A stretch of 34,284 bases of DNA. It comes from Deltaproteobacteria bacterium. Lineage in GTDB: Bacteria; Desulfobacterota; Binatia; UBA9968. The stretch covers positions 1-34,284 of the forward strand of contig WHTF01000031.1 of the NCBI GenBank assembly GCA_009379725.1, read 5' to 3'. The translations under genes were made by a program, and so were the position numbers. This document shows positions 1 to 6,692 of the stretch, in pieces; within the stretch, counting starts at the first letter, position 1; each line of letters begins with the position of its first letter. The notes under the pieces are model-generated. The model saw nothing but the letters and a program-made list of their open reading frames with translations, did no database searches and was not told the DNA's origin.

Positions 1-1263
1 GGCTATCCACCGGGACGGCGCGTGCTGACGGGAATTCACAATCCGACTTTGAAACGGCAGTGCCTGACCAATCATCTGCCGCTGGACTACACGCGCGATC
101 AATTCATTTCGGCCTGGAAAAAGCGGCTGGATAATCCGGCGTTGATTCCTCCCCGCGTCGTAAACTCGGGACCGCTGATGGAAAATGTTCTCGAAGGCAG
201 CGACATCGACCTGCTGTCGTTGCCCGTGCCTTTCTGGCACGAAGGCGACGGCGGGCGCTATATCGGAACCCTGGATATCACCATCAGCCGCGATCTCGAC
301 GAAGGTTGGATCAATCTCGGTTGCTACCGTGTGATGGTGCACGACCGCGATACCCTGGCGCTTTACATCTCGCCGGGCCACCATGGCAACATTCACCGGC
401 AGAAATTCTTCGACCGCGGGCAACCGTTTCCGGTGGCGATTAGTTTCGGCCCCGATCCACTCCTCTGGTTCTTCGGCCAGATGGAAGTTCCGGCCGGGCA
501 ATCGGAATACGATTATGCCGGCGGCGTGCGTGGGGAAGCATTCGAAGTGATTCTCGGCAAGCATACCCGGCTGCCGATTCCGGCGTATTCCGAAGTCGCC
601 ATCGAAGGAGAGGTCATACCGGGGACGAAGATACCGGAGGGACCGTTCGGTGAATTCACCGGTTATTATGCCGGCGGCCTGCGTTCCGAACCGATGCTCA
701 AGGTGAAGCGGCTGATGTATCGCGACGATCCGATCATCACCGGGGCGCCGCCGTTTCGGCCGGCGCCGGGAGCCGAAAATAATCTGATCCGCGCCGCCTA
801 TATTTGGAACTATCTCGACAAGGCGGGCGTGCCGGATGTGCGCGGCGTGGCCTACTACCAGACGCGCATGCTGGTGGTGGTCGCCATCAAGCAGCGCTAT
901 CCGGGCCATGCCAAGCAGGCGGCGGTGATTGCGTCGCAATGCCGCGCCGCGGCGCTGCTGACCCGTTACGTCGTCGTGGTCGACGACGATATCGATATCT
1001 GGGACAGCAACGAGCTGCTCTGGGCGCTGTGCACGAGAACCGATCCGATCAAAGACATCGACATCATGCGGCGCTGCTGGAGCAATCCCATCGATCCGAT
1101 CATCCCGCCGGCAGAGCGCGGCTTTCAGTCGCGCGGCATCATCGATGCTTGCATCCCGTATGAATGGAAGAACGAATTTCCGAAAGTGTCGGGCGCCAGT
1201 CACGAGCTGAAGGAAAAAATGATCGAAAAGTTTGGCGCAAGTTTGGCGGCGAAGAAGGATTGA
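1..1263 (+). CDS. UbiD-family prenylated-FMN decarboxylase, 5' end cut by window
   Basis: The frame is open from base 1, so the true start lies upstream; about 420 residues are visible against roughly 450-500 in the family. UbiD enzymes use prenylated FMN and a divalent metal to (de)carboxylate aromatic or alpha,beta-unsaturated acids. Family landmarks seen are the NLGCYRVMVHD segment, SPGHHGNIH (metal/cofactor region with conserved Asn, Arg and His) and GPFGEFTGYY, which carries the conserved acidic residues of the active site. The C-terminal part ends in a short charged tail (AAKKD). No UbiX (prenyl-FMN synthase) is visible in the window. It is followed on the same strand by a solute-binding protein gene after a repeat-containing gap. 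The substrate cannot be told; a hydroxybenzoate or other aromatic acid would fit the aromatic-catabolism neighbours. The family call is secure. Confidence 0.93.
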   Translation, partial: GYPPGRRVLTGIHNPTLKRQCLTNHLPLDYTRDQFISAWKKRLDNPALIPPRVVNSGPLMENVLEGSDIDLLSLPVPFWHEGDGGRYIGTLDITISRDLDEGWINLGCYRVMVHDRDTLALYISPGHHGNIHRQKFFDRGQPFPVAISFGPDPLLWFFGQMEVPAGQSEYDYAGGVRGEAFEVILGKHTRLPIPAYSEVAIEGEVIPGTKIPEGPFGEFTGYYAGGLRSEPMLKVKRLMYRDDPIITGAPPFRPAPGAENNLIRAAYIWNYLDKAGVPDVRGVAYYQTRMLVVVAIKQRYPGHAKQAAVIASQCRAAALLTRYVVVVDDDIDIWDSNELLWALCTRTDPIKDIDIMRRCWSNPIDPIIPPAERGFQSRGIIDACIPYEWKNEFPKVSGASHELKEKMIEKFGASLAAKKD

Positions 1264-1312
1264 GGATCTCGAGTGATGACGATGTCACAGGAGTATGCTC
1301 GTCGGTAAAAGC

Positions 1313-1339
1313 AGATTCTTCGCTGTCGCTCAGAATGAC
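1313..1339. repeat. Arm of a dispersed stem-loop repeat
   Basis: The reverse complement begins GTCATTCTGAGCGAC and ends GAAGAATCT. It shares the pattern GTCATnnnGAncnA...GnnATCT with both arms of the hairpin at 3142-3199, so it looks like a single arm of the same repeat family. A T-rich stretch (ctttttta) follows, which might end UbiD transcription, but I see no convincing stem. Confidence 0.5.
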
Positions 1340-1379
1340 AGATCTTTTTTATCAATGAGAGCTGGGGAGAAAAACCGCA

Positions 1380-2344
1380 ATGTTGAATAAAATGCTCACT
1401 CTGTCGATTGTTTGTCGTGCCTTACTCTTTTTAATCACTCACCCGCAGTCCACGCCCAGCAGGCAAAAAAATCCTTGGATAAAGTCCGGCTGACGGTGCC
1501 GGCCAAATCGTTAACCTTCGTGCCTTACTACTTCGGCAAGGCGCAGGGAATATTTGCCAGGGAGGGGATCGATCTGGAGATCATCGTCATGCGGCCGCCA
1601 TTGGGAGTGACCGCTCTGGTCGCGGGCGATCTCGACTATTCAGCCGCCGGCGGATTGTCGATCCGGGCAGCGATGAAAGGGGTGCCGCTCCGGACCATTA
1701 CGTTCATTCAAACACGCTTGAGTTTTAGCCTCATCGGCCAGCCGGGAATGACGCCGTCGCGGATTCGTAACGTCGCGGCCAGCGGCATCGGCTCGCTGGC
1801 GCACCATGCCGCCACAATCGTGCTGAAGAGACTTGGTAACGAAAATGTCGCTTACATTTCGACCAACACCACGGCCAACAGTTACACCTCGTTATTGGGA
1901 AAAGCGGCGGACGCCGTCATCCTTACCCCGCCTTACACATCGATGGCGACGTTGGCGGGCTATGTAGATCTCGGCAATACCTTCGACGTGCGCGAACTGC
2001 AAGGCGGGCTGGCGGCGCGAGCGGCGCACATCCAGGATCAGCGGGAGCAAGTCAAAGCCGTGGTTCGAGGCACGCTTCGGAGTATGGATAGCATCGTCAA
2101 AAATGAAGCCGAAGTCATCCCTTATCTGCAAAGAGACTTCGGGCTGGAGCCCAAGATAGCCGCCGACACTTTCAAGATTCTCAGGCAAGTCGTGAATACG
2201 GACGGCGATATCGAGGAACCTGTTTTGAAGTCGATCGTCGAAAAAATCAGGCAAGACTCCGGTATTGCCGCTGAGGTTCCCATCGACCGTCTGGTCGATC
2301 TTTCGATTCTCCGCGAGGCGCGGGCGGAGCTGCGCAAGAAATAG
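1380..2344 (+). CDS. NitT/TauT-type ABC solute-binding protein with frame break in signal peptide
   Basis: The body, in the frame running from about 1430 to the stop at 2342-2344, is a periplasmic binding protein of the SsuA/TauA/NMT1-like class: a first strand (VRLTVPAKSLTFVPYYFGK), then AQGIFAREGIDLEIIVM, a standard N-lobe opening. The only well-placed start with a ribosome site (ggggag, ATG 1380) is in a different frame and encodes a classic hydrophobic leader (MLNKMLTLSIVCRALLFL). The signal-peptidase-like AVHAQQ is in the body frame. One extra T in the T5 run at 1428-1432 would join leader and body perfectly. This could be a consensus or sequencing error, a recent inactivating indel or a -1 slip. 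The TTG at 1412 would give a protein without a leader and is unlikely to be the real start. No permease or ATPase lies nearby. Confidence 0.75.
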
Positions 2345-2437
2345 CAGACGGATGAGAAGGGGAGACAGGAGACAAGACAGGGCCGGGAAGGGAAAGGTTC
2401 AGAGGTCATAGATCAGAAGCCAGAGATCAGATTAAAA

Positions 2438-2486
2438 ACCGAAAACCCAATACCCAATACCGAAAACCCAACACCCGACACCCGCT
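2438..2486. repeat. Seven tandem heptads, ACCCAAT/ACCGAAA type
   Basis: Seven consecutive 7-bp units can be read: ACCGAAA, ACCCAAT twice, ACCGAAA, ACCCAAC, ACCCGAC, ACCCGCT. The stretch just before (2353-2437) is a purine-rich degenerate repeat around GGAGACAGG and GATCAGA. The heptads resemble in kind the short tandemly repeated repetitive heptamers described in cyanobacteria. A shorter minus-strand version sits at 30603-30623. Confidence 0.75.
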
Positions 2487-2548
2487 TGCGTTACAGACAG
2501 ACCGGCGAGTAATATCCTGCCATCCATAGACGAAGGGAAGGTTTGTAT

Positions 2549-3013
2549 ATGAAATCAATATTGGCTGTCATTACATTGGGTCTTAGTTTGGTGCTCACGC
2601 AAGCGCGGGCTTTTGCCGATCTGCCGGAACCGAAGGCGGGGCCGCAGAATCCCAACGTCGAGGCGGGACGCAAAGCCATCGATGCCAAAGACTTCAAAGC
2701 CGCGGTGGGGCATCTCACCGAAGCGGTGAAGGAACTGCCTAACGATGCCGACGCACACAACATGCTCGGTTACAGCTACCGCAAAGTCGGTACGTTCGAT
2801 AAATCGATGGAGCACTATCAGCGCGCGCTCAAGATCGACGCCAATCACCGCAGTGCCCACGAATATCTGGGAGAGCTGTATCTCGATATGAATCAGCCGG
2901 CGGATGCCGAGAAGCAACTCGCCGCCCTCAAAAAGGCATGTCCATTTTTCGGTAAGTGCGAAGAGTACGAAGATCTGAAACAGGCCATCGAGAAGCACAA
3001 AGCGAAGAAATAG
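2549..3013 (+). CDS. Exported tetratricopeptide-repeat protein
   Basis: This is a 154-residue protein with a Sec signal peptide (hydrophobic core ILAVITLGLSLVL, probable cleavage after ARAFA). Roughly two to three TPR units follow between residues 35 and 120, with the usual spacing of small and aromatic residues (AHNMLGYSYRKVG, AHEYLGELYLDMN). The C-terminus has a CPFFGKCEEYEDLKQAI segment with a Cys pair that could form a disulphide in the periplasm. The ATG at 2549 is chosen over the in-frame TTG at 2543 because gggaagg sits 7-8 bases before it. TPRs mediate protein-protein contacts; no catalytic role is expected. It stands alone between repeat-filled gaps, so its partner is unknown. Confidence 0.88.
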   Translation: MKSILAVITLGLSLVLTQARAFADLPEPKAGPQNPNVEAGRKAIDAKDFKAAVGHLTEAVKELPNDADAHNMLGYSYRKVGTFDKSMEHYQRALKIDANHRSAHEYLGELYLDMNQPADAEKQLAALKKACPFFGKCEEYEDLKQAIEKHKAKK

Positions 3014-3040
3014 AGACAGGGAGACTAGAAATTGTCGTAG

Positions 3041-3059
3041 GGGCGTATGGCATACGCCC
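3041..3059. repeat. 19-bp palindrome GGGCGTATG-g-CATACGCCC
   Basis: Two perfect 9-bp arms lie around a single central G, 27 bp after the TPR gene stop. With a one-base loop it is unlikely to work as an RNA hairpin terminator, and no T-run follows. It is more like a DNA-level palindrome or a dispersed repeat unit. Confidence 0.6.
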
Positions 3060-3141
3060 GTAGTCGCCATGAAGATCCCAGCGCGGCAGAGCCGCAACCA
3101 AATGGGAGTATCTCGCGCAAAGGCGCGAAGGCCGCAAAGGT

Positions 3142-3199
3142 GTCATTTCGACCGAATGGGAGAAATCTTTCTCAGATCCCTCGCGTTGCTCGGGATGAC
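3142..3199. repeat. Dispersed imperfect hairpin repeat (GTCAT...ATGAC)
   Basis: The left arm (GTCATTTCGACCGAATGGGA...ATCT) pairs imperfectly with the right arm (AGATCCCTCGCGTTGCTCGG...ATGAC) around a short ttctc loop. The two arms and the 1313-1339 sequence share one consensus, so this is a repeat family with at least two locations in the window. Confidence 0.65.
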
Positions 3200-3331
3200 C
3201 GGCTTGGCATTGGCCTCTCGCCCGTCGCTTTGCGGTCGGTTTTCAAACCGACGGGCAGCACAATTTGCGCAATCTGCGAGAAGTTTTAACGATAGTAGTA
3301 CGAAAGAGCACAAAGTTTAACGAGGCGGAAC

Positions 3332-4054
3332 ATGACTGAAACAAGCACGGCAAAAATCGGCTTTGTCAGCGGCGGCGCCGGTTCCATGCCGCATTATAAT
3401 AGCTTCCTGCCTTTGATCCCCGATGCGATCAAAATGGACTTTAAGGGATTGGAACTCTACAACGAATCGCTGTATCAGATCGCCGACAAAAAAGAGACCA
3501 TCGTCGGCAGGGTAAAAGAATTGGTCGCCGAGCGGCAATGGGACGGAGTCATTGTTACCGCCGCGCCTACCGAGGTGCTCAATCCCGGCCTGTTCGACGA
3601 ATTAAAAGCAACGCTTGCGGTGCCCTTCACGACGGCCCTCCATGCTTGTGTCGCCGCCCTGCGGGTATACAACGCCAAGCGGGTTCTTTTGCTGACACCC
3701 TTCGATGAACGGATGAATGAGCTGATTTGCCGGCATCTGGACACGCACGGAGTCGCGGCGGTGGCGCCTCATCCTTTCCAGAACCTCGCCGTGCCCAGGC
3801 GCATGGACCCGGACCAAGTTTTCGAGTTGACCAAGAAGAATCTCGACGGTACGGACCCAGTGGACGCCATCTACTTTCAAGGGGCGGTGCTCGACCCGAT
3901 CAACGCTCTGGAAAAAATCGAGCGCGAGCTTGGCATGACGGTGATTGCCAGCAATCCCGCGATGCTATGGTATGTGCTTTCCAAGCTGGGATTTTCGTTT
4001 CCGGTGAGCGGCTATGGCAGGTTGATGAGAGAATGGCCGGAGATAATTGAATGA
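3332..4054 (+). CDS. Maleate isomerase / Asp-Glu racemase superfamily protein, cysteines missing
   Basis: A 240-residue protein with the fold signature of maleate cis-trans isomerase, arylmalonate decarboxylase and Asp/Glu racemase: IGFVSGGAGSMPHYNSFLPLIPD at the N-terminus, DGVIVTAAPTEVL at 71-83, AKRVLLLTPF at 115-124 and IASNPAMLWYVL near 205-216. In active family members a catalytic cysteine follows the second strand (a CTS-type motif) and another follows the later strand (SCxxLR type). Here these positions read VTAAPTE and FQGAVLD, so neither Cys is present; the only cysteines are at about 106 and 133. It may be a non-canonical enzyme, a one-base or decarboxylase-like variant, or a binding protein. 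The start has a gaggcgg ribosome site. It lies in the same orientation as UbiD and the binding protein upstream. Confidence 0.85.
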   Translation: MTETSTAKIGFVSGGAGSMPHYNSFLPLIPDAIKMDFKGLELYNESLYQIADKKETIVGRVKELVAERQWDGVIVTAAPTEVLNPGLFDELKATLAVPFTTALHACVAALRVYNAKRVLLLTPFDERMNELICRHLDTHGVAAVAPHPFQNLAVPRRMDPDQVFELTKKNLDGTDPVDAIYFQGAVLDPINALEKIERELGMTVIASNPAMLWYVLSKLGFSFPVSGYGRLMREWPEIIE

Positions 4055-4357
4055 CTGCTTCCATTACCGCGGAAGATACACTAAAGATACATGCCGCGTG
4101 CAAACCCGAAATAGTCGAACAGCCGTTTAAGGATCAATAGTTCAACAGTTCAACGACAGACGAATTCATGACGGTTCCAGTCGTTCAGTTGCTACGTTCC
4201 GTTCAAAACATTGAACGCTTAGACGTTTAATCAATAGGAGACAGGCGTGAGGCACGAGGCATCAGCAAGAACCGTTTAAGATGTTCAAGTAGCCTGGCTG
4301 AGTCTCTCCGAAGGGTTGAATCCGCCGGATGCGGGGCGATCGGGTTGCGCTCCGCGG
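4055..4357. other. Gene-free stretch with GTTCMA-type repeats
   Basis: No gene is seen. Between 4140 and 4216 the hexamer GTTCAA/GTTCCA recurs: at 4140 and 4148 (8 bp apart), GTTCCA at 4174 and GTTCAG at 4183 (9 bp apart), and GTTCAAaacaTTGAAC as a palindrome at 4201-4216. It is related to the arrays at 6383-6503 and 6641-6664. The last 70 bp before the toxin gene stop show nothing I recognise. Confidence 0.6.
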
Positions 4358-4777
4358 CTATACGCTTATCGCTTCGACTCGCAGACCACGCGCTCTCGCG
4401 GCTTTACACTGACGGTCGTCGGCAGAAACGAATAGGTCGGTCGACAACGCCGAGGCGCAGGCGACATGTAACGCATCGGCACAACGGAGCGGGAACTGCT
4501 CAAGCAATGCCACCGCCTGAGCTATCACTTCCTCAGTAATGCCAATGACAGTCGCGTCGTCGATGTCCGAAAGTACCGATGCCTTCGCATTGCGGTACTC
4601 TTCCGTTGAAATTTTGCGTTCGCGCCGACGGCGGCACAGAGCGGAGACGATTTCCGGGACGCAGATCACCGACACGGCTAACGCTGAAGCAGAAGAGAGG
4701 ATGGCTTGAACCTGATCGCTTCCTTTCTCTTCGATGTATCGCTTAGCGAGGGCTGAAGAATCGAAGAAAACATTCAA
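4358..4777 (-). CDS. VapC-type PIN-domain toxin
   Basis: A 139-residue PIN-domain ribonuclease, the toxin half of a type II toxin-antitoxin module. The acidic metal-binding set is visible: D6 in NVFFDSSALAKRY, E42 in VPEIVSAL, D101 in RCADALHVACA and D120 in FVSADDRQ. The start is taken as TTG at 4777, whose last two bases overlap the TGA stop of the antitoxin, indicating translational coupling; the frame is open upstream but the preceding residues are only the antitoxin region read in another frame. PIN toxins cleave tRNA, rRNA or mRNA; the target here is unknown. The domain is full length and all four acidic residues are intact, so it looks active. Confidence 0.9.
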   Translation of the reverse strand: MNVFFDSSALAKRYIEEKGSDQVQAILSSASALAVSVICVPEIVSALCRRRRERKISTEEYRNAKASVLSDIDDATVIGITEEVIAQAVALLEQFPLRCADALHVACASALSTDLFVSADDRQCKAARARGLRVEAISV

Positions 4778-5004
4778 CGTGACTTCCGCCTTTCCGCCAA
4801 AATCGCCTTGCTGAGCGATGCAGCGGGACGGACTAACCTCAAACCGGGCTGCTTCCATGACGGAAGTTTCTCCTCCGTTTCAGCAGGAACGATTTTCGCC
4901 ACTGTTTTGCCATGGCGAATGACACGAACTGTTTCACCCTTTTCAACGAGAGTCAAAATTTCTGACGCCCTCTTTCGGAATTCAGTAAATGATAAGCTTT
5001 TCAT
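4774..5004 (-). CDS. Phd/YefM-family antitoxin
   Basis: A 76-residue antitoxin of the prevent-host-death type: an N-terminal DNA-binding/dimerisation half (MKSLSFTEFRKRASEI, then VEKGETVRVIRHGKTVAKIVP, the hallmark of the fold) and a basic, probably disordered C-terminal tail that would wrap the toxin. The ATG at 5004 is chosen because GGAGG lies 10 bases upstream; an upstream in-frame start exists but lacks a site. It precedes and overlaps the toxin gene by 4 bp. The family normally represses its own promoter, and a 16-bp palindrome lies 37 bp upstream. Confidence 0.9.
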   Translation of the reverse strand: MKSLSFTEFRKRASEILTLVEKGETVRVIRHGKTVAKIVPAETEEKLPSWKQPGLRLVRPAASLSKAILAERRKSR

Positions 5005-5040
5005 AGATAGTGCGCCTCCATCGATTAAACTGTACATTAC

Positions 5041-5056
5041 TGCACACTGATGTGCA
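5041..5056. promoter_or_regulatory. Probable operator of the toxin-antitoxin operon
   Basis: TGCACA-ctga-TGTGCA is a perfect 6-bp inverted repeat located 37-52 bp upstream of the antitoxin ATG, where Phd-type dimers usually bind. On the minus strand a weak sigma70-like pair (TTGCAC, 17 bp, TACAGT) overlaps it. The placement is direct observation; the function is inferred. Confidence 0.55.
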
Positions 5057-5260
5057 ATCTATAAAATCGCCCGCCGCAGGAAACACCCGGAAGGCGAACT
5101 GACACACAAGAGTGAGACCGTTAAAAACGATCTTGGTCTCAAAGCCGAACATCGCGATGTGATGGAAGCAGATGGAAGCTATGCACTGCGCGAACCGACG
5201 GATTGCAGTGAGCAAATGTTTAAAAGGGTACTTGAATTCTCCCTTGCAGTCCGAGCTTGA
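5051..5260 (+). other. Open 69-codon frame, possible decayed coding remnant
   Basis: Between two stops a + strand frame reads without interruption, including HPEGELTHKSETVKNDLG and VMEADGSYALREP...SEQMFKRVLEFSLAVRA. The second half faintly recalls the C-terminus of polyphosphate kinase 1 (DGSY...SQ..F), but this is weak. No ATG occurs before 5166 and no ribosome site is seen, so if coding it is a remnant that runs into the toxin-antitoxin operator. The rest of the gap to 5389 shows nothing recognisable. Confidence 0.25.
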
Positions 5261-5389
5261 GTCCCGATGGGATTTCAATGACCCAATTTATTGACACCTC
5301 CTCGCGGTGTGTTATTTCTACGCACACGATTCACATTCAAATATCACAATCCGGAATTTGCAGGTTTTCTCTGGAGACAGGTTGCACCG

Positions 5390-6367
5390 ATGTCGAAACT
5401 CAAACTCACCCTCGCGTGCTGGGACTATGACCGCACCCGGCCGCTCATCGATGGTCGTGTTCAAGCGGAAGGCATCGATTTGGAGATCAAGGTCATGCGT
5501 CCGCGCGAGACCTTTCCGCGGATGCTGGAGCACCAAGAGTTCGAAGTTTCGGAGCTATCGCTCGCCTCTTACGTGAGTATGAAGGGCCGCGGCACTTGCC
5601 CCTTCGTTGCCGTGCCGGTCGCACTGTCCAAGATCTTTCGACACTCGTGTATTTACATACGCACCGATGCCGGGATCCGGACGCCTCTGGACCTCCGCGG
5701 CAAACGGGTGGGAACGACGCAGCTCGGTTCCACCGCCGCCATCTTCATGAATGGGATGCTGCAACACGAATACGGTGTGACCATGGAGGAGATTCACTGG
5801 TTCATCGGCGGATTGACAACCCCGACCCAGCGACCGTTGATTCCGTTGAAGCTGCCGGACAAAGTGAAGGTCGAGTTTCTGCCGCCGGATCGGACACTGG
5901 AGGGAATGCTGGAGAACGGGGATCTTGACGCGCTGCTGGCGATCTATATCCCCTCCATTTTTCAGAAGGGCTCGCCCCATATAGCGCGCCTGTTTCCGAA
6001 CTACTATGAGGTGGAGCAGGACTATTATCGTCGCACCGGCATCTTCCCGATCATGCATACGGTCGTGCTACGCGACGATATTTATCGAGAGCACCCATGG
6101 GTGGCCCGCAGCATCTATAGAGCCTTCTGCGAAGCTCGCGATCTGGCGATCGACGGACTTTACGACACGGACGCGCTGCGCCTTTCGCTTCCCTGGTTGA
6201 TCCATCACATCGAGGAGACCTGGCGGGTCTTGGGGAAGGATTTCTGGTCATACGGGTTGGAGCCGAACCGGCCGGCGCTGAAGGCAATCGGCCAGTATGT
6301 CTACGAACAGGGTTTGTCGCCCCGCATCGTTAGCCCTGACGAGCTGTTCGCAGCGAACGTGGAGTGA
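5390..6367 (+). CDS. 4,5-dihydroxyphthalate decarboxylase-like protein
   Basis: A 325-residue protein with a binding-protein-like fold. It opens KLKLTLACWDYDRTRPLIDG, continues IDLEIKVMRPRETFPRMLEHQEFEVSELSL, and has DLRGKRVGTTQLGSTAAIFMNGML, all typical of Pht5-type 4,5-dihydroxyphthalate decarboxylase and of proteins often annotated as ABC binding proteins. No signal peptide is present, which argues for a cytoplasmic enzyme rather than a periplasmic receptor. ATG 5390 is chosen because the family begins here; the upstream extension reads as non-family sequence. A Rieske dioxygenase pair lies 325 bp downstream, matching the phthalate-type order of dioxygenase and decarboxylase steps. A paralogue is at 21131-22144. 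Family confident, substrate not. Confidence 0.85.
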   Translation: MSKLKLTLACWDYDRTRPLIDGRVQAEGIDLEIKVMRPRETFPRMLEHQEFEVSELSLASYVSMKGRGTCPFVAVPVALSKIFRHSCIYIRTDAGIRTPLDLRGKRVGTTQLGSTAAIFMNGMLQHEYGVTMEEIHWFIGGLTTPTQRPLIPLKLPDKVKVEFLPPDRTLEGMLENGDLDALLAIYIPSIFQKGSPHIARLFPNYYEVEQDYYRRTGIFPIMHTVVLRDDIYREHPWVARSIYRAFCEARDLAIDGLYDTDALRLSLPWLIHHIEETWRVLGKDFWSYGLEPNRPALKAIGQYVYEQGLSPRIVSPDELFAANVE

Positions 6368-6382
6368 TTACTAGGCTTCGCC

Positions 6383-6418
6383 GTTCCAATCGTTCCAAAG
6401 GTTCCAGTAGTTCCAACC
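6383..6418 (+). repeat. Four 9-bp units GTTCCA-N3
   Basis: GTTCCA recurs at 6383, 6392, 6401 and 6410 with variable three-base spacers (atc, aag, gta, acc). The hexamer is constant and the spacer free. It is in the same reading frame as the gene that stops at 6367 and would read VP-x four times. Confidence 0.85.
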
Positions 6419-6457
6419 CTCTTCTTGCATACTCCCGGTGTCGCTAAGGAGGACAAG

Positions 6458-6520
6458 ATGTCGGGGTTTGAACGGCTTGAACGATTTGAACGTTTTGAAC
6501 CGAACTCACAGTTGGCTTAA
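6458..6520 (+). CDS. Possible 20-residue FER-repeat peptide
   Basis: An ATG at 6458 preceded by AAGGAGG with a 5-base spacer, a perfect ribosome site, opens a 20-codon frame ending TAA. The product contains FER-LER-FER-FEP because the 9-bp TTGAAC array is read in frame. It lies between the decarboxylase-like gene and the dioxygenase genes. It may be a real small peptide or leader, or only a coincidence of a purine-rich spacer and a repeat. No homologue is recognised, though such FER-type translations are to be expected wherever this repeat expands. Confidence 0.3.
   Translation: MSGFERLERFERFEPNSQLA
6468..6503 (-). repeat. Four 9-bp units TTGAAC-N3 (inverse of GTTCMA-N3)
   Basis: TTGAAC recurs at 6468, 6477, 6486 and 6495 with spacers ggc, gat, gtt, cga. 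On the minus strand the unit is GTTCAA, one base from the GTTCCA of the 6383 array, so the two arrays face each other across about 49 bp and could fold into an imperfect stem with 5 of 6 pairs per unit. Confidence 0.85.
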
Positions 6521-6566
6521 TCATCGGATAAACACTCTTCTCGGCTTTCCCTCGGAGCGTGAATAA

Positions 6567-6612
6567 TGCCGGCGAGCATGATAGACATGTGTCGTAGCTC
6601 TGCCGGCGAGCA
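6567..6612. repeat. Two copies of TGCCGGCGAGCA, 34 bp apart
   Basis: Perfect 12-bp direct repeats at 6567-6578 and 6601-6612, 81-126 bp upstream of the dioxygenase alpha start. The spacing is close to three helical turns, so both copies face a similar side of the DNA; they are candidate regulator sites. Confidence 0.5.
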
Positions 6613-6640
6613 CAGTTCCAGCCGGTTTACGGCTTTTGTA

Positions 6641-6664
6641 GTTCCAACGGTTCACATTGTTCGT
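6641..6664 (+). repeat. Three degenerate 9-bp GTTCNN-N3 units
   Basis: GTTCCA, GTTCAC and GTTCGT start at 6641, 6650 and 6659, keeping the 9-bp period, and lie 28-52 bp before the dioxygenase alpha start. They belong to the same family as the 6383 and 6468 arrays. Confidence 0.55.
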
Positions 6665-6692
6665 GGTCGAAGTAACGCATGAGGGGCACGCC

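Larger units (their letters stand above)
3014..3331. other. 318-bp gene-free stretch packed with palindromic repeats
   Basis: I see no gene here. The stretch contains, in order: a purine-rich GAGACAGGGAGAC tract after the TPR stop; a 9+1+9 palindrome at 3041-3059; a region around 3108-3140 with repeating CGCAAAGGCGCGAAGG; a 58-bp imperfect hairpin at 3142-3199; and a small inverted repeat (GTCGGTTT-tc-AAACCGAC) at 3235-3252. It looks like a mosaic of dispersed repeats. Confidence 0.7.
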
